Source: Thiosocius sp942490985
GTDB lineage: Bacteria; Pseudomonadota; Gammaproteobacteria; Chromatiales; Chromatiaceae
DNA: 64,000 bases
Direction: 5' to 3'
NCBI GenBank assembly: GCA_942490985.1
Contig: CALNYW010000002.1
Location: 1-64,000 of the forward strand
Below, one piece after another: positions 53,508 to 62,845 of this stretch (within the stretch, counting starts at the first letter, position 1; every line of letters begins with the position of its first letter). The notes beneath the pieces were generated by a model. That model saw nothing but the letters and a program-made list of their open reading frames with translations. It was not told the DNA's origin and ran no database searches. The position numbers and the translations under genes are program-made.

Positions 53508-55482
53508 ACACGTCCTGGGATGGCTGCTGTTGTCCGTTGGCCTGGCGCATGCGGCAGGGTTTCCGCCTGCCGCGCTGCTCGACGAGCTCGAGGCCCAGCT
53601 GCGTGAGCCGCCGACCTGCCATCCGGCTTGTGCGGCCATCGGGTTGCTGTCGCTGAACCTGGGCGATGACCGCTGGGTGATGATGTTTGAGGTACATGCG
53701 GATGCCCGGGTCGGTATTCCGCTGCCAGGGTCACAGGGGCAGTGGTGGCCCAACGCGGTGCGGGCGCTCGGCGAGACCGCCGAACCGCCGGTGTTGCTGC
53801 GTGATGCGCAGGGGGTTTTATGGGCGCTGGTCGGGCCGGGTATCCAGCGCTTCGAGCTGGCGGGCCCGGCCCCGTCGCGGCGGCAGGTCGATCTGCAACT
53901 GCCGCTGCGCCCGGCGCGGGTCGTCGAACCGGGTGAAAACAGCCCCTGGTTGGTCGATGGCGTCAATCAACAGGGGGTCCCGCAACCTGCCCTGCAGATC
54001 GAGCGACGACAGCGCGAAGGGGAACCTCGCGCGGCCGGCAGGGTGCTCGAGCCAGGCGTCTTACCGCCGTTGCTGCAGGTCACGCGTACCCTGCAGCTTG
54101 GTCTTGATTGGCGCGTCGTGACGCAGGTGCGTCGCCAATCGCCGCCCGGCTCACCGTTGACGATCGCGTTGCCGCTGCTCGAAGGCGAGGCGGTGACAAC
54201 GGCCGGGCTGGTGGTCGATGATGGCAAGGTGTCGGTGCGTTTCGACGCCGCTACCACTGACGTCTCGTTTACCTCGCGTCTTGCGCAAAGCGACAGTATT
54301 CGTTTGACGGCCCCGGCTGATCGACGTTGGACGGAGGAATGGCGCATGGACGTGGCGCCGCTGTGGTCGGTCTCGTATGAAGGCATACCGGCGATACATC
54401 ACCGCGATGGCCGGGGTGCCTGGTTACCGACTTTCTTGCCGTGGCCCGGTGAGTCACTGGCCATGCTGGTGGCGCGGCCAGCAGGCGTGCCCGGTCCGCA
54501 GCTGACGATCGACCGTTCGCTGTTGTCCGTGGTGCCCGGACAGCGCGCGGTGGACAGTGAGCTGCAGCTCGAAATTCGTGCCAGTCGTGGTCAACAGCAT
54601 CGCCTGGTTCTGCCCGAGGCCGCCGAGTTGCGCAGCGTCACGGTTGACGGCAACACCCAACCGGTGCGCCAGTCAGGACGCGAGGTGGTGATCCCGGTCC
54701 GCCCGGGCGCGCAGGCGGTGACGCTGGCCTGGCGCGAGACCCGGCCGTTGGGCTGGCGCTTCGAGACACCACCGGTCGACCTCGGCGTGCCGAGTGTCAA
54801 TCATGCGGTCAGCCTGCAGATGCCGCGCGATCGTTGGTCGCTGTTTCTCACGGGACCGCGTCTCGGCCCGGCGGTACTGTTTTGGTCGATGTTACTGGTT
54901 GTCGGGTTGCTCGCGTTCGGGCTCGGCCGCAGCCAGTTGACGCCGTTGGGCATGGTGTCGTGGGCATTGCTTGGGATTGGTTTGACCCAGGTGCCGGTGA
55001 ATAGCGCTGTGCTGGTTATCTTCTGGTTGTTGGCGTTAGGTGTGCGAGCGCGTATGGGGGCCGTCGAAAAGCCGCTAAACCATAACCTGCTACAGATCGG
55101 TCTGGTGTTTCTGAGCCTGATCGCGCTGAGTTTGCTGTTTGACGCGGTCAGCCAGGGCCTGCTCGGCTATCCGTCGATGCAGATTTCGGGCAACGACTCA
55201 TCCGCCTTTCAGCTCAACTGGTACCAGGACCGCGCGGGCAACGTACCGGACCAGGCAACGGTGATTTCTGCGCCGCTGTGGGTCTACCGGGCGGTGATGT
55301 TGGCCTGGGCCTTGTGGCTCGCCTTTGCGCTGTTGGGTTGGCTCAAGTGGGGCTGGTCGGTACTGTCGCGCGACGGCCTTTGGCGCAAACTGGCGATCAA
55401 CCCACGGGGCTGGCGTATTGGGAAAGGTAAAGACGCGAAACGCGCAGACGACGCGCGTCCACCATCAATGCCGACAGACTGA
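53500..55482 (+). CDS. Large envelope protein of unknown function, second of an overlapping pair
   Basis: 660 residues, signal peptide MLRHVLGWLLLSVGLAHAAG. The periplasmic part again has a cysteine pair (PPTCHPACAAIG) near its N-terminus, then ~430 beta-rich residues. About six membrane segments follow (FWSMLLVVGLLAFGLGRSQL to WALWLAFALLGWLKWGW) and a basic cytoplasmic tail. No named domain is recognised. It overlaps the previous gene by 8 bp. Shared plan and coupling suggest both arose by duplication or by splitting of a longer ancestor, which a profile comparison could decide. Confidence 0.8.
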   Translation: MLRHVLGWLLLSVGLAHAAGFPPAALLDELEAQLREPPTCHPACAAIGLLSLNLGDDRWVMMFEVHADARVGIPLPGSQGQWWPNAVRALGETAEPPVLLRDAQGVLWALVGPGIQRFELAGPAPSRRQVDLQLPLRPARVVEPGENSPWLVDGVNQQGVPQPALQIERRQREGEPRAAGRVLEPGVLPPLLQVTRTLQLGLDWRVVTQVRRQSPPGSPLTIALPLLEGEAVTTAGLVVDDGKVSVRFDAATTDVSFTSRLAQSDSIRLTAPADRRWTEEWRMDVAPLWSVSYEGIPAIHHRDGRGAWLPTFLPWPGESLAMLVARPAGVPGPQLTIDRSLLSVVPGQRAVDSELQLEIRASRGQQHRLVLPEAAELRSVTVDGNTQPVRQSGREVVIPVRPGAQAVTLAWRETRPLGWRFETPPVDLGVPSVNHAVSLQMPRDRWSLFLTGPRLGPAVLFWSMLLVVGLLAFGLGRSQLTPLGMVSWALLGIGLTQVPVNSAVLVIFWLLALGVRARMGAVEKPLNHNLLQIGLVFLSLIALSLLFDAVSQGLLGYPSMQISGNDSSAFQLNWYQDRAGNVPDQATVISAPLWVYRAVMLAWALWLAFALLGWLKWGWSVLSRDGLWRKLAINPRGWRIGKGKDAKRADDARPPSMPTD

Positions 55483-55536
55483 TCTCTCGGTGTTGCGACC
55501 GATGCCGCCCGGCGGGCACCGGCGCTGCAGCGGCAA

Positions 55537-55818
55537 TCAGTTCGTTTCAGTGGTCTCGGGGACCGCCGTCGCCGGTTCGTCATCGAACGGTGATTCGAGA
55601 TAGTTCGCCGAGACCGCAAACAGGTAGTAGGGCGCATAGTTCGACCAGGTCTGGTAGCCGAGCGCCTGCCGCTCTAAAGCCGCGGTTGGATGGGTGCCTG
55701 AAGGCGACACGGCGCCATCGACGCATGGCTCGAGTGCCAGGTCATCGGCCCCCGCTGACAACGTGAAGGCCATCGCGACCGCCGCAAAAAGCAACCTTAA
55801 ATACTTGTTGTCAAACAT
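55537..55818 (-). CDS. Small secreted protein of unknown function
   Basis: 93 residues with a signal peptide (LRLLFAAVAMAFTLSAGADD). The mature part is short and acidic with one Cys, a segment ALGYQTWSNYAPYYLFAVSA rich in Tyr, and a Thr/Glu tail. I recognise no family. The ATG is followed by a normal signal and the gene is convergent with the pair of large envelope proteins, 55 bp from their end. Real but uncharacterised. Confidence 0.6.
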   Translation of the reverse strand: MFDNKYLRLLFAAVAMAFTLSAGADDLALEPCVDGAVSPSGTHPTAALERQALGYQTWSNYAPYYLFAVSANYLESPFDDEPATAVPETTETN

Positions 55819-56023
55819 GATACTGCTCCGTTTGAGTGATTATTAATATATCAGACTATTCTAATCAACAAAGGTTTCGGCCGTGTTTGGCAGACCTTGA
55901 GTCTGCGATTCAAATCACAGCAAGCGGTTGCCTGGCATGGCGTTGATCCGGGGTTACCGATTACCCAGAAGCCCAATGGGAACCGGGCGGTGTATCGACA
56001 AGCAATTCGCCGATGGTGGCCGG

Positions 56024-56494
56024 CTAGGGTTTGGTGACGGGCTGACCAGCGGCACGCTTCTCGCGGATTTCCGCCTGGCGCATCGGCATGCTGTCGATGT
56101 CGAGGAAAAAGATGCGCAGGTCAGTATCCACCGACGAGCGGCGTTTGATGCCGCCGTCGTAGCCGACTAACAGCATGGTACGTTCCTTATCACCGATGCC
56201 AAACCTCGTTCGGAGTTGCGCCGTCTCTGCCGGCGTAAGCGCGATCCCGTCTCGTGTTCCGCCGTTCTCGAAAAGTTCGAAAACGCGAAGCTTGCGGTCT
56301 GCAATCGCGTCGGCCTTTTTTTCGATTACCGCGCGCTGTTGCTGGACACCGGGGTCGCCCTGCGTCGGTGCAGCGATAATCAGCAACCGATCTCGCCAGG
56401 CATGCTGATCCAGGTCATAGGCGACAGCGGTCGACAGCAACGACCCACCGAGTAGCGCGCCAATCAGGGTATTGCGGGGTGTGTTAGAGGTCAT
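56024..56494 (-). CDS. DUF4174 protein
   Basis: 156 residues. After a leader MTSNTPRNTLIGALLGGSLL, which acts as signal or anchor, the thioredoxin-like DUF4174 domain shows WRDRLLIIAAPTQGDPGVQQ, RKLRVFELFENGG and GKE-like MLLVGYDGGIKRRSSVDTDL, ending with DIDSMPMRQAEIREK. The family has a peroxiredoxin-like fold without a conserved catalytic Cys, and its role is unknown. The ATG at 56494 is the start just before the leader. Confidence 0.8.
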   Translation of the reverse strand: MTSNTPRNTLIGALLGGSLLSTAVAYDLDQHAWRDRLLIIAAPTQGDPGVQQQRAVIEKKADAIADRKLRVFELFENGGTRDGIALTPAETAQLRTRFGIGDKERTMLLVGYDGGIKRRSSVDTDLRIFFLDIDSMPMRQAEIREKRAAGQPVTKP

Positions 56495-56683
56495 TTCGTT
56501 AAGTACATCGTTGTGGGCGACCGTTAAGACAAGTCGAACAGGGTCGTTTCGGTTGGTCATTTCGACCAGGGGCAGCCGTAGAGGTTTCAATGCCCCTCGC
56601 TGCGATGCAAAAACGCACAATCCGCCAGTTGTCTCAATTGCGCCAGCGCTTATCGTCAATGGGTTATTCGAGGATTTACTGCC

Positions 56684-57214
56684 ATGACTGCCAAGATAGT
56701 TGCCCTGCCCAAACTCGCAATCAAGTCGTTGGCGGAAGACGACGTCCACCGTGCCGCCGAACTCGTCCACCGCGTGTGGCATGACAGCTACCGGGCGATG
56801 TTGCCGCCCAAATTGCTGTCGCAACGTACGGTCGATTACTGGACAGGCTATTTGGGTAAGCGGCTGGGTCGCTGTTGGTTGGCATCCGTTGGAGACCGAC
56901 CGGCCGGCATTGTCAGCTTGTCGTCAAACAGTGTTGACGACCTTTGGATCGCGAAGCGTTACCGCGGCAGAGGTGTCGGACGTCGCCTGCTTGACACGGC
57001 GCTGGCAGATCTTGAGCAGCGCGGTTTCGAGTCGGCTCAGGCAGGTTGCGAAGACTTCAACAAAGCCGCTGTCGGCTTCTTCCAACATCTCGGCTGGTCG
57101 GTCATTGGCAAAGAACCACTGCTGGGGTTAGTCCCGGGACGCCAGGTCACGGCGTTGGTTTTCAGCGTTCGCCTGGCCGACTGGCAGAATGTACCCGAGG
57201 CGTCGCGTGCCTAA
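56684..57214 (+). CDS. GNAT-family N-acetyltransferase
   Basis: 176 residues. The acetyl-CoA loop RGRGVGRRLLDTALADLEQR lies in the middle and the closing motif is NKAAVGFFQHLGWSVIGKEP. The N-terminal part has HRVWHDSYRAMLPPKLLSQR, common in GNATs of the YrkN/RimI-like branch. The acceptor is unknown. ATG 56684 is the first in-frame start. It is divergent from the DUF4174 gene by 190 bp and has no operon partner. Confidence 0.87.
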   Translation: MTAKIVALPKLAIKSLAEDDVHRAAELVHRVWHDSYRAMLPPKLLSQRTVDYWTGYLGKRLGRCWLASVGDRPAGIVSLSSNSVDDLWIAKRYRGRGVGRRLLDTALADLEQRGFESAQAGCEDFNKAAVGFFQHLGWSVIGKEPLLGLVPGRQVTALVFSVRLADWQNVPEASRA

Positions 57215-57431
57215 GACACGGCCATGTTTCGGCCCAAGCCGTTTAATTGAGCCTGTGCGCGGCCCTGCGGCGAAATATCGCTACCGAACGTCGCCGGCGT
57301 CATCATCGACCTAGGCTGCCCGCTGGGTTGATGCCGGGCGAGAGAATTCCTGCAACACCTGATCGAAAATCCGCTTTCAAGATTGCACGGATCAGCGGCG
57401 CATTGACGCCGAATGCAATTCGGGCCGACCG

Positions 57432-57566
57432 TCAGGGTTTCTTGACGATGAACTCGTGGTGGTCACCCTCGTGTTTTTTCGCCCGCTTGGCGGCCTTCTT
57501 CTCCTTCGCTGTCTGCAAGGGTTGCTTCTTCTGTTCCTTATGGGACCGCTGCTCATGGTTGGACAT
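57432..57566 (-). CDS. Very small lysine-rich protein
   Basis: 44 residues: MSNHEQRSHKEQKKQPLQTA followed by a Lys-rich run and HEGDHHEFIVKKP. The start has GGAG 9-12 bases upstream. Similar tiny basic proteins beginning MSN-x-EQRS and rich in EKK are widespread in proteobacteria, without known function. Charged and unstructured, it may bind nucleic acid, but that is a guess. Confidence 0.6.
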   Translation of the reverse strand: MSNHEQRSHKEQKKQPLQTAKEKKAAKRAKKHEGDHHEFIVKKP

Positions 57567-57980
57567 AATGCTTGCTCCTGCATCGTGGGATCGTACCCGG
57601 TCATAACAAAGCAGGGTGCGCTGAGATATACCGGCGCGAAGCTGCTTGAGAAGCCCCAGCATACACCCCAATCGCTACAGGGCGACCTCGCCTGCTTGTT
57701 GCACCAGTCAATCCAGGAAGGTCGCGCATTTGTCGGCGAATATGCGGGGGAAGCCTGATATGAGGCGTGTCCCTGACGGATGTGTCACTCAAGCAATAGC
57801 TACCGCTAAGGTCCGGTTCGGCGCTTCCCTGCGCCTCACCGTTTCGCGGTTTGCGCGCAGTACCGCTCCAGGCCGGCGTCCAACCGCACCTGACCGATGC
57901 GATCATTCCGGATACGGGTGCAACAAGCACGCTAAACTTTTCGCGTAAACCGTCACTGCGCAACAATGAGGACACATCGT
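57567..57980. other. Intergenic, nothing recognised
   Basis: No gene or RNA motif was found between the small lysine-rich gene and the hydrolase-like gene. Confidence 0.3.
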
Positions 57981-58853
57981 ATGAAGCGTTGTTGGATAAC
58001 CTGCCTGATAGCCTTGCTGCCGATCTTGCCCGCCTGGGGCTATCAACCGATGGAGAACCCAGTCGGTCCTCAGAGTTGGTGGTGGGACAATGCATGGTGG
58101 GAACAAGGCCATATTCCCGTGCCGGTCAACCACAGCGTCGAGACCCGCTGGGTCGAGTATCCGAATGGTGATGTATCCGTACCAGCATTGATCGCGTACC
58201 CGGCCGATGGGAAGAAATACCCCGCAGTCCTTTATCAACATGGCCGACGTGGACTGGATGAACTTATTCAGGCGCAAGTCAGGCGGTTGGCGGCACGTGG
58301 ATTCGTGGTGCTTGCTCCGGATGTGTTCAGTGGTCGCTTCATCGAAACGCTGCCGATCGAGCATGACTATCTCGTGGAGACTGACGCCGCGGCTGGGGTT
58401 GACGTCTTGTTGGCGTTGGACAACGTGAGTACCAAGCAGGCATGTCTTGCCTCTCAGACACGTGGAGGCTACATCGCACTGAAAGCAGCCACCACCCATG
58501 GCCAGCAGCAAAAAAGCATCGCCTGCTATGTGGCTTGGTACCCGCATATGCAGGATCCCAACGCACCTGAGCCAATGCAGGTCTATCGTTACGCCAGCGA
58601 AGTTGATCAGTTATCGATCCCGACCCTGGTATTTATCGGCGATCAAGAGCAGTACCAGCGTCGCCGCTCCATAGAGACCGCAATTCAATCCATGCAGGCC
58701 GCGGGTAAGCAAGCGCAGCTTGTGATCTATCCAGGCGTTGGGCGAGGATTCGATTTCCGTCCGCCGCATGTGCGAACGCTGGCCGACGATCTTGCCGCTC
58801 AGGACGCGATGATGCGGGCAACTCGATTCATTAATGACAATCTCACAAAGTGA
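57981..58853 (+). CDS. Dienelactone-hydrolase-like secreted protein lacking catalytic residues
   Basis: 290 residues with signal peptide MKRCWITCLIALLPILPAWG. The fold is dienelactone hydrolase: PAVLYQHGRRGLDELIQAQV, RGFVVLAPDVFSGRF, the nucleophile elbow region, and IYPGVGRGFDFRPPHVRTLA. At the elbow the expected G-x-S/C-x-G-G reads SQTRGGY, so Thr replaces the Ser or Cys. In GHGFDF the catalytic His is Arg (GRGFDF). The acid (IGDQE) is kept. It is probably inactive as a hydrolase or uses altered chemistry. The frame is intact, so it is likely made. ATG 57981 starts the signal peptide. Confidence 0.8.
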   Translation: MKRCWITCLIALLPILPAWGYQPMENPVGPQSWWWDNAWWEQGHIPVPVNHSVETRWVEYPNGDVSVPALIAYPADGKKYPAVLYQHGRRGLDELIQAQVRRLAARGFVVLAPDVFSGRFIETLPIEHDYLVETDAAAGVDVLLALDNVSTKQACLASQTRGGYIALKAATTHGQQQKSIACYVAWYPHMQDPNAPEPMQVYRYASEVDQLSIPTLVFIGDQEQYQRRRSIETAIQSMQAAGKQAQLVIYPGVGRGFDFRPPHVRTLADDLAAQDAMMRATRFINDNLTK

Positions 58854-58908
58854 TTGGGGGTATTTGGCGCGACCGTCCCGGGTGCTGGTTCAACAAGCAG
58901 GCAAGGTC

Positions 58909-59514
58909 TCACGCCATTGCGCCGGACGAATACGATAATGCCAATACCAACAACGCACTCGCAGCGATCCATGAACCGATGATACGAACCCCAATCTTCT
59001 GCCACGGTTTCTTATTGAATCGATCTGCTGCTGCCGTTGGATAAAGAATTAGCAGATAAAGCCCCAACCCATTACCAAGTAACGCAGCAGACTTTTCAGC
59101 CCCTGATAGCGTGTCCTGAGACGAGTCTATCCCGAGCGACAGCCCCGCCAGAGCTGCGATCGACGCACACCAATAGCGATTCAATTCAAGGCTTGTCGCT
59201 ATCAGAATGCCAAGAGATGCTGCCCCAGTTAGGATCAGCACTTCCAGCTCAACGCCGAATGAAAACCAGGCTGCAATCAGCCCTAACGCTACTGCGATAA
59301 GAAAGACCAATAACGCCGCTTGGTTGTCCTTTACGCCTCTGTGTCCGATAAAGAGTCCTAGGGCGATCAACAACAGCAAATGGGCCGGTACAAAGACAGG
59401 ATGCAGAAGCCCGCTGTAAAAGTTGTCAATACCTTCAATTGGGCTATGAGCGAGACTTAACTGCGGAATTACGAGCAAGGCCCAAAAAACATAGGCCCTA
59501 GCTGAACTGGTCAT
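58909..59514 (-). CDS. HupE/UreJ-family membrane protein, second of tandem pair
   Basis: 201 residues, about six or seven membrane helices. A signal segment (FWALLVIPQLSLAHS) is followed by the HupE box region DNFYSGLLHPVFVPAHLLLL. The canonical HPxxxxDH is changed to HPVFVPAH, so one Asp is lost. The C-terminal half is a series of small-residue helices. The family takes up nickel or cobalt for hydrogenase and urease. The start overlaps the stop of the upstream HupE gene (ATGA), so the two are translated together. Confidence 0.8.
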   Translation of the reverse strand: MTSSARAYVFWALLVIPQLSLAHSPIEGIDNFYSGLLHPVFVPAHLLLLIALGLFIGHRGVKDNQAALLVFLIAVALGLIAAWFSFGVELEVLILTGAASLGILIATSLELNRYWCASIAALAGLSLGIDSSQDTLSGAEKSAALLGNGLGLYLLILYPTAAADRFNKKPWQKIGVRIIGSWIAASALLVLALSYSSGAMA

Positions 59515-60098
59515 ACAGCTCCCGTTAAGAAGCCAACGCCGGCCAGCGCTATCGCACCGCCGGCCGCCCGAACGGCAATTTTCCCTGCGGGCCAACGGAC
59601 GAGTAACCCGAACGCGACGCCAGAAAGGTGCAGCAATCCCGTAGAGATTACGAAACCGACGCTGTACGCAAGGGGATTCGCGGCGTTTGGTAGCTCCGTG
59701 CCATGCGCATGGCCGTGAAATACCGCAAACACACCGACGATCACCGCAGCGATCCAAATTGGTGGGCGGGCTGCGATAGCCACCATAGCGCCTAGCACTA
59801 CAGCAGATGCAGCAATGCCCGTTTCAACAGCTGGGATAGGCACGCCCATTACTCCGAGAGCTCCTCCAAAGGCCATTACCAGTGGGAAGACAACGGGAAG
59901 AATCCATATTGCGGGACTGCCCAGGAATGCGCCCCACAACCCAACCGCAATCATAGCGACAACATGATCCCAGCCGAGTACGGGATGAAGGAAGCCACTG
60001 ACGAATCCTCCGGCGATGCCGGTACTCTCATGCGCACTGGCAGCGCCAGCTAACAAGAAGACGATGATGGTGATTGTCAGACTTGTGAAACGCTTCAT
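59511..60098 (-). CDS. HupE/UreJ-family nickel/cobalt permease, first of tandem pair
   Basis: 195 residues. Signal peptide (SLTITIIVFLLAGAASAHES), the metal-binding HPVLGWDHVVAMIAVGLWG, and the second motif FHGHAHGTELP. These His/Asp motifs are the conserved Ni/Co-coordinating signature. It probably imports Ni or Co. No hydrogenase, urease or cobalamin genes are nearby. GGAGAG lies before ATG 60098. The downstream partner overlaps by 4 bp and has a degenerate first motif, so the two may form a hetero-oligomer. Confidence 0.88.
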   Translation of the reverse strand: MKRFTSLTITIIVFLLAGAASAHESTGIAGGFVSGFLHPVLGWDHVVAMIAVGLWGAFLGSPAIWILPVVFPLVMAFGGALGVMGVPIPAVETGIAASAVVLGAMVAIAARPPIWIAAVIVGVFAVFHGHAHGTELPNAANPLAYSVGFVISTGLLHLSGVAFGLLVRWPAGKIAVRAAGGAIALAGVGFLTGAV

Positions 60099-60847
60099 TT
60101 CCGCTTCTCTCCAGATGAACACTTTCATGAAATGACACCGATCGTAAAACTGGCTTCGCAATCAACGAGACAGGAAGTCTGCGTTGCTCTTGATCCAGAA
60201 CAGAATTATGCCGCCATTTTTTTGAGACGCGAAGCAGACATTCCGCAGATGGCCTTCAATGGTGGCACCGTGTTGAAGGCTGATCGGCAGCCGGATTGCT
60301 GTGATGCCGGCACCCTACCGGAACGGACGTTGATGAGTACCTGGGGAAAGGGCTGGCTGTGGCCGGAAGCGCCGTTGAGCCCAACCAATCGCCCCGCTTG
60401 GACGGGTGGTGTTGTCGTTTGTGCGGCGCGTCTGTCGGCTAACGAAGCGAGACTGTCGTCAAGGCACTCGTGATGCAGGCTGCCAGGATGCTTCAAAGCG
60501 CCCGGCTGGGAGGGCAGGTCGCAACACCCAAAGAGACATTCGTTACCCGCGGTTGTTATAGAAAGCGTGGTACGCGAAGTCGTAAAGTAGCTGTTAAACC
60601 CGCCTACGGGTTCTCTTGACTGCATGGCCATGGTGCGCTCATGCACCACCAGGGTGCGATTCTGGCCGGGCGGTTGGTAATCGGCGATGGATTGACGGAT
60701 GCTGTCATGGCAGCGTGCACCGCAAGCAGCGCGGCGTGGACACTTTCGCCGCGATACCGTCTTCGAATCACCGGTCGCCGCCCCTCTCCCGGCGCAATAC
60801 TTGCTAGCGTTCACCACTGGCACTGATTAACGGGGCACCACGCTGTC
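60099..60847. other. Intergenic region, nothing recognised
   Basis: 749 bp between the divergent hupE and ppk2 genes. I looked for a cobalamin riboswitch (expected before metal permeases) and did not find its conserved boxes. No gene with family support is present. Confidence 0.35.
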
Positions 60848-61690
60848 ATGGGAAAGAAGAAAACCTCAACGACCAAAACCACCAAGGGTCGCAGCAAGAT
60901 CAGCAATTCTGTCTATGAAGCGGAACTGGCCCGGTTGCAGGATGAACTAGTCAAGTTGAAGCAATGGGTAAAGACCAACGGTCTCAAGGTCGTCGTAATT
61001 TTCGAGGGTCGAGATGCCGCCGGCAAAGGTGGTGTGATCAAGCGCATTACCGAACACCTGAATCCCCGTGTCTGCCGGGTGGTGGCGTTGGGTACGCCGA
61101 CCGAGCGCGAAAAGACGCAATGGTACTTTCAACGCTACGTGCCGCACCTGCCGGCCGCGGGCGAAATCGTGCTGTTCGACCGCAGCTGGTACAACCGCGC
61201 GGGTGTGGAACGGGTCATGGGTTTCTGCAGTGACGAAGAATACCAGGAGTTCATGCGCACTTGCCCCGAGTTTGAACGCATGCTGATCCGCTCCGGGATC
61301 ATTCTGCTTAAATACTGGTTCTCGGTCAGCGACGAAGAACAGGAGAGGCGGTTCCAGTCACGTCTGAATGAGCCGAAGAAACGCTGGAAGCTGAGCCCGA
61401 TGGACATCGAATCGCGCAACCGTTGGGTGGAGTACTCCAGGGCCAAGGACGCCATGTTCGCACACACCGACACCAAGCAGGCGCCATGGTACGTGGTTAA
61501 CTCGGACATCAAGAAACACGCCCGGCTGAACTGCATCAAGCATCTGCTCGACACGATCCCTTACGAGGATCTGACGCCCGAGCCGATCGAGTTGGGGCCG
61601 CGCGAAATCAATACCAACTACGTCCGGCCGCCGATTTCTGATCAGTCATTTGTGCCGGAACACTACGATGGAGACTTCGACGGCAATTGA
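60848..61690 (+). CDS. ppk2: Polyphosphate kinase 2
   Basis: 280 residues. A Lys/Thr-rich N-terminal tail precedes the PPK2 core: VVVIFEGRDAAGKGGVIKRI (Walker A), GEIVLFDRSWYNRAGVERVM (Walker B and lid), and RRFQSRLNEPKKRWKLSPMD (lid Arg/Lys). It transfers phosphate between polyphosphate and nucleotides. The ~280-residue one-domain length fits class I enzymes, which favour NDP to NTP. Polyphosphate use fits a bacterium that stores polymers. ATG 60848 is directly before the Lys-rich tail. Confidence 0.94.
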   Translation: MGKKKTSTTKTTKGRSKISNSVYEAELARLQDELVKLKQWVKTNGLKVVVIFEGRDAAGKGGVIKRITEHLNPRVCRVVALGTPTEREKTQWYFQRYVPHLPAAGEIVLFDRSWYNRAGVERVMGFCSDEEYQEFMRTCPEFERMLIRSGIILLKYWFSVSDEEQERRFQSRLNEPKKRWKLSPMDIESRNRWVEYSRAKDAMFAHTDTKQAPWYVVNSDIKKHARLNCIKHLLDTIPYEDLTPEPIELGPREINTNYVRPPISDQSFVPEHYDGDFDGN

Positions 61691-62308
61691 CGTCGCCTGG
61701 GTTGAATCCTGGCACGGCCCAGGCGGCGATCAGGATGCCGGGAATTCGATTCATTACTTCGCCCGGCTGCAATGCAGCATGCTGCATTGATCGTGTGTTT
61801 GCATATTGCGTCCGGGCTGTCCGATTTTCAGGGCGGCGGTCTGCCGGGTTTTGTTTAGTCTGCAGTTAGCCGAAAGCGCCATTTACGCGATAAAAAGCGC
61901 CACCTCAAATGGTGGCGTTTTCGTTTGGTGCGTTCCTTTCGTCCGGGTTCAACGCCTTGCGGTCGAAAGCATCCAGGCGCTGGCGACACCCCGCAAGTGT
62001 CGAAATGGGCGTTCCGCGCTCGCCCCAGCTACGGGCTCCCGGTGTTGCTGTTTTGGCGCAAACATCCCATCGAAGCGAGTGACGTTGACCCGCGATTTCG
62101 GCACCGGGGCCGCCAGAGGGGCGATGAAGTCCAGTGGGCGATCGGTCGCCCTGAAGGCGGCCGATGGTTTTTGGTGCGAACACGGAATCGATTCCAGACC
62201 GATAAAACCAAAGTAAACGACTCTATGGACCTGTGTTCCGCATCTTTCTACCTCTCCCGCAGCCTGAAGACACGTTTGCTGCGCCACAGCGGCGGCGCTC
62301 CTGAACAA
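61691..62308. other. Intergenic region with one terminator
   Basis: Beyond the hairpin at 61894-61922 no gene with family support was seen between ppk2 and the convergent yaeQ gene. Confidence 0.35.
61894..61922 (+). terminator. Terminator in the ppk2-yaeQ interval
   Basis: CGCCACC and GGTGGCG form a 7-bp stem around TCAAAT with A5 before and T4 after; it could work in both directions. It is 200 bp after ppk2. Confidence 0.7.
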
Positions 62309-62845
62309 CTAACGCAACGGTTCGAGTGCGAATTGAAGGCTGGTGTCTTTATTCGATAGCCAGATTTCTCCGTCTTGTAGCGTGAACTGCAGCTCCATGT
62401 TGCGTTGCGCGAACGAAGCGAGTTGCTCGCTGATACCTTCCGGCAACTTAAATACCGAAAGATGGGCGAAACGTTCGAGTTTTGCCGATATCTGCTTCCA
62501 CCACACCGTGGCGGAACGATGCTGGAAGCAATAGATTATGACCCGCCCGGATCTGGAGCAGCCCTTCCTGATGCGTTTCTCATCCGGATGACCTGTCTCT
62601 ATCCAGAGCGTGATTTCGCCGCTGAGCGAACGCTGCCACAGGTCGGGTTCGTCGTCCTGACTGATTCCGCGCGTAAAGCTCAGCTGCTCGTCGGCGTTCA
62701 GGGCGAATGCAAGCACGCGAACCATCATGCGCTCGTCGGTCTCTGACGGATGGCGCGCGACGGTCAAGTTATGGGTTTGATAGTAGCCGCGGTCCAGGTC
62801 AGATACCTGGAGCGAGCATCGGTAGATCGTCGAACTCAGCGCCAT
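62309..62845 (-). CDS. yaeQ: YaeQ family protein
   Basis: 178 residues with the family start MALSSTIYRCSLQVSDLDRG, then YYQTHNLTVARHPSETDERM, FTRGISQDDEPDLWQRSLSG and IYCFQHRSATVWW. YaeQ has a PD-(D/E)xK nuclease-like fold; its biological role is unclear. Length matches the family (~180). It is convergent with ppk2. The frame is intact and the start is the family Met. Confidence 0.93.
   Translation of the reverse strand: MALSSTIYRCSLQVSDLDRGYYQTHNLTVARHPSETDERMMVRVLAFALNADEQLSFTRGISQDDEPDLWQRSLSGEITLWIETGHPDEKRIRKGCSRSGRVIIYCFQHRSATVWWKQISAKLERFAHLSVFKLPEGISEQLASFAQRNMELQFTLQDGEIWLSNKDTSLQFALEPLR

Noticed and set aside
60099..60847. Cobalamin or nickel riboswitch before the hupE pair
   Set aside because: Conserved B12-box sequences (GCCACTG, AGTCAGGATACCTGCC-like) were not found on the minus strand upstream of 60098.
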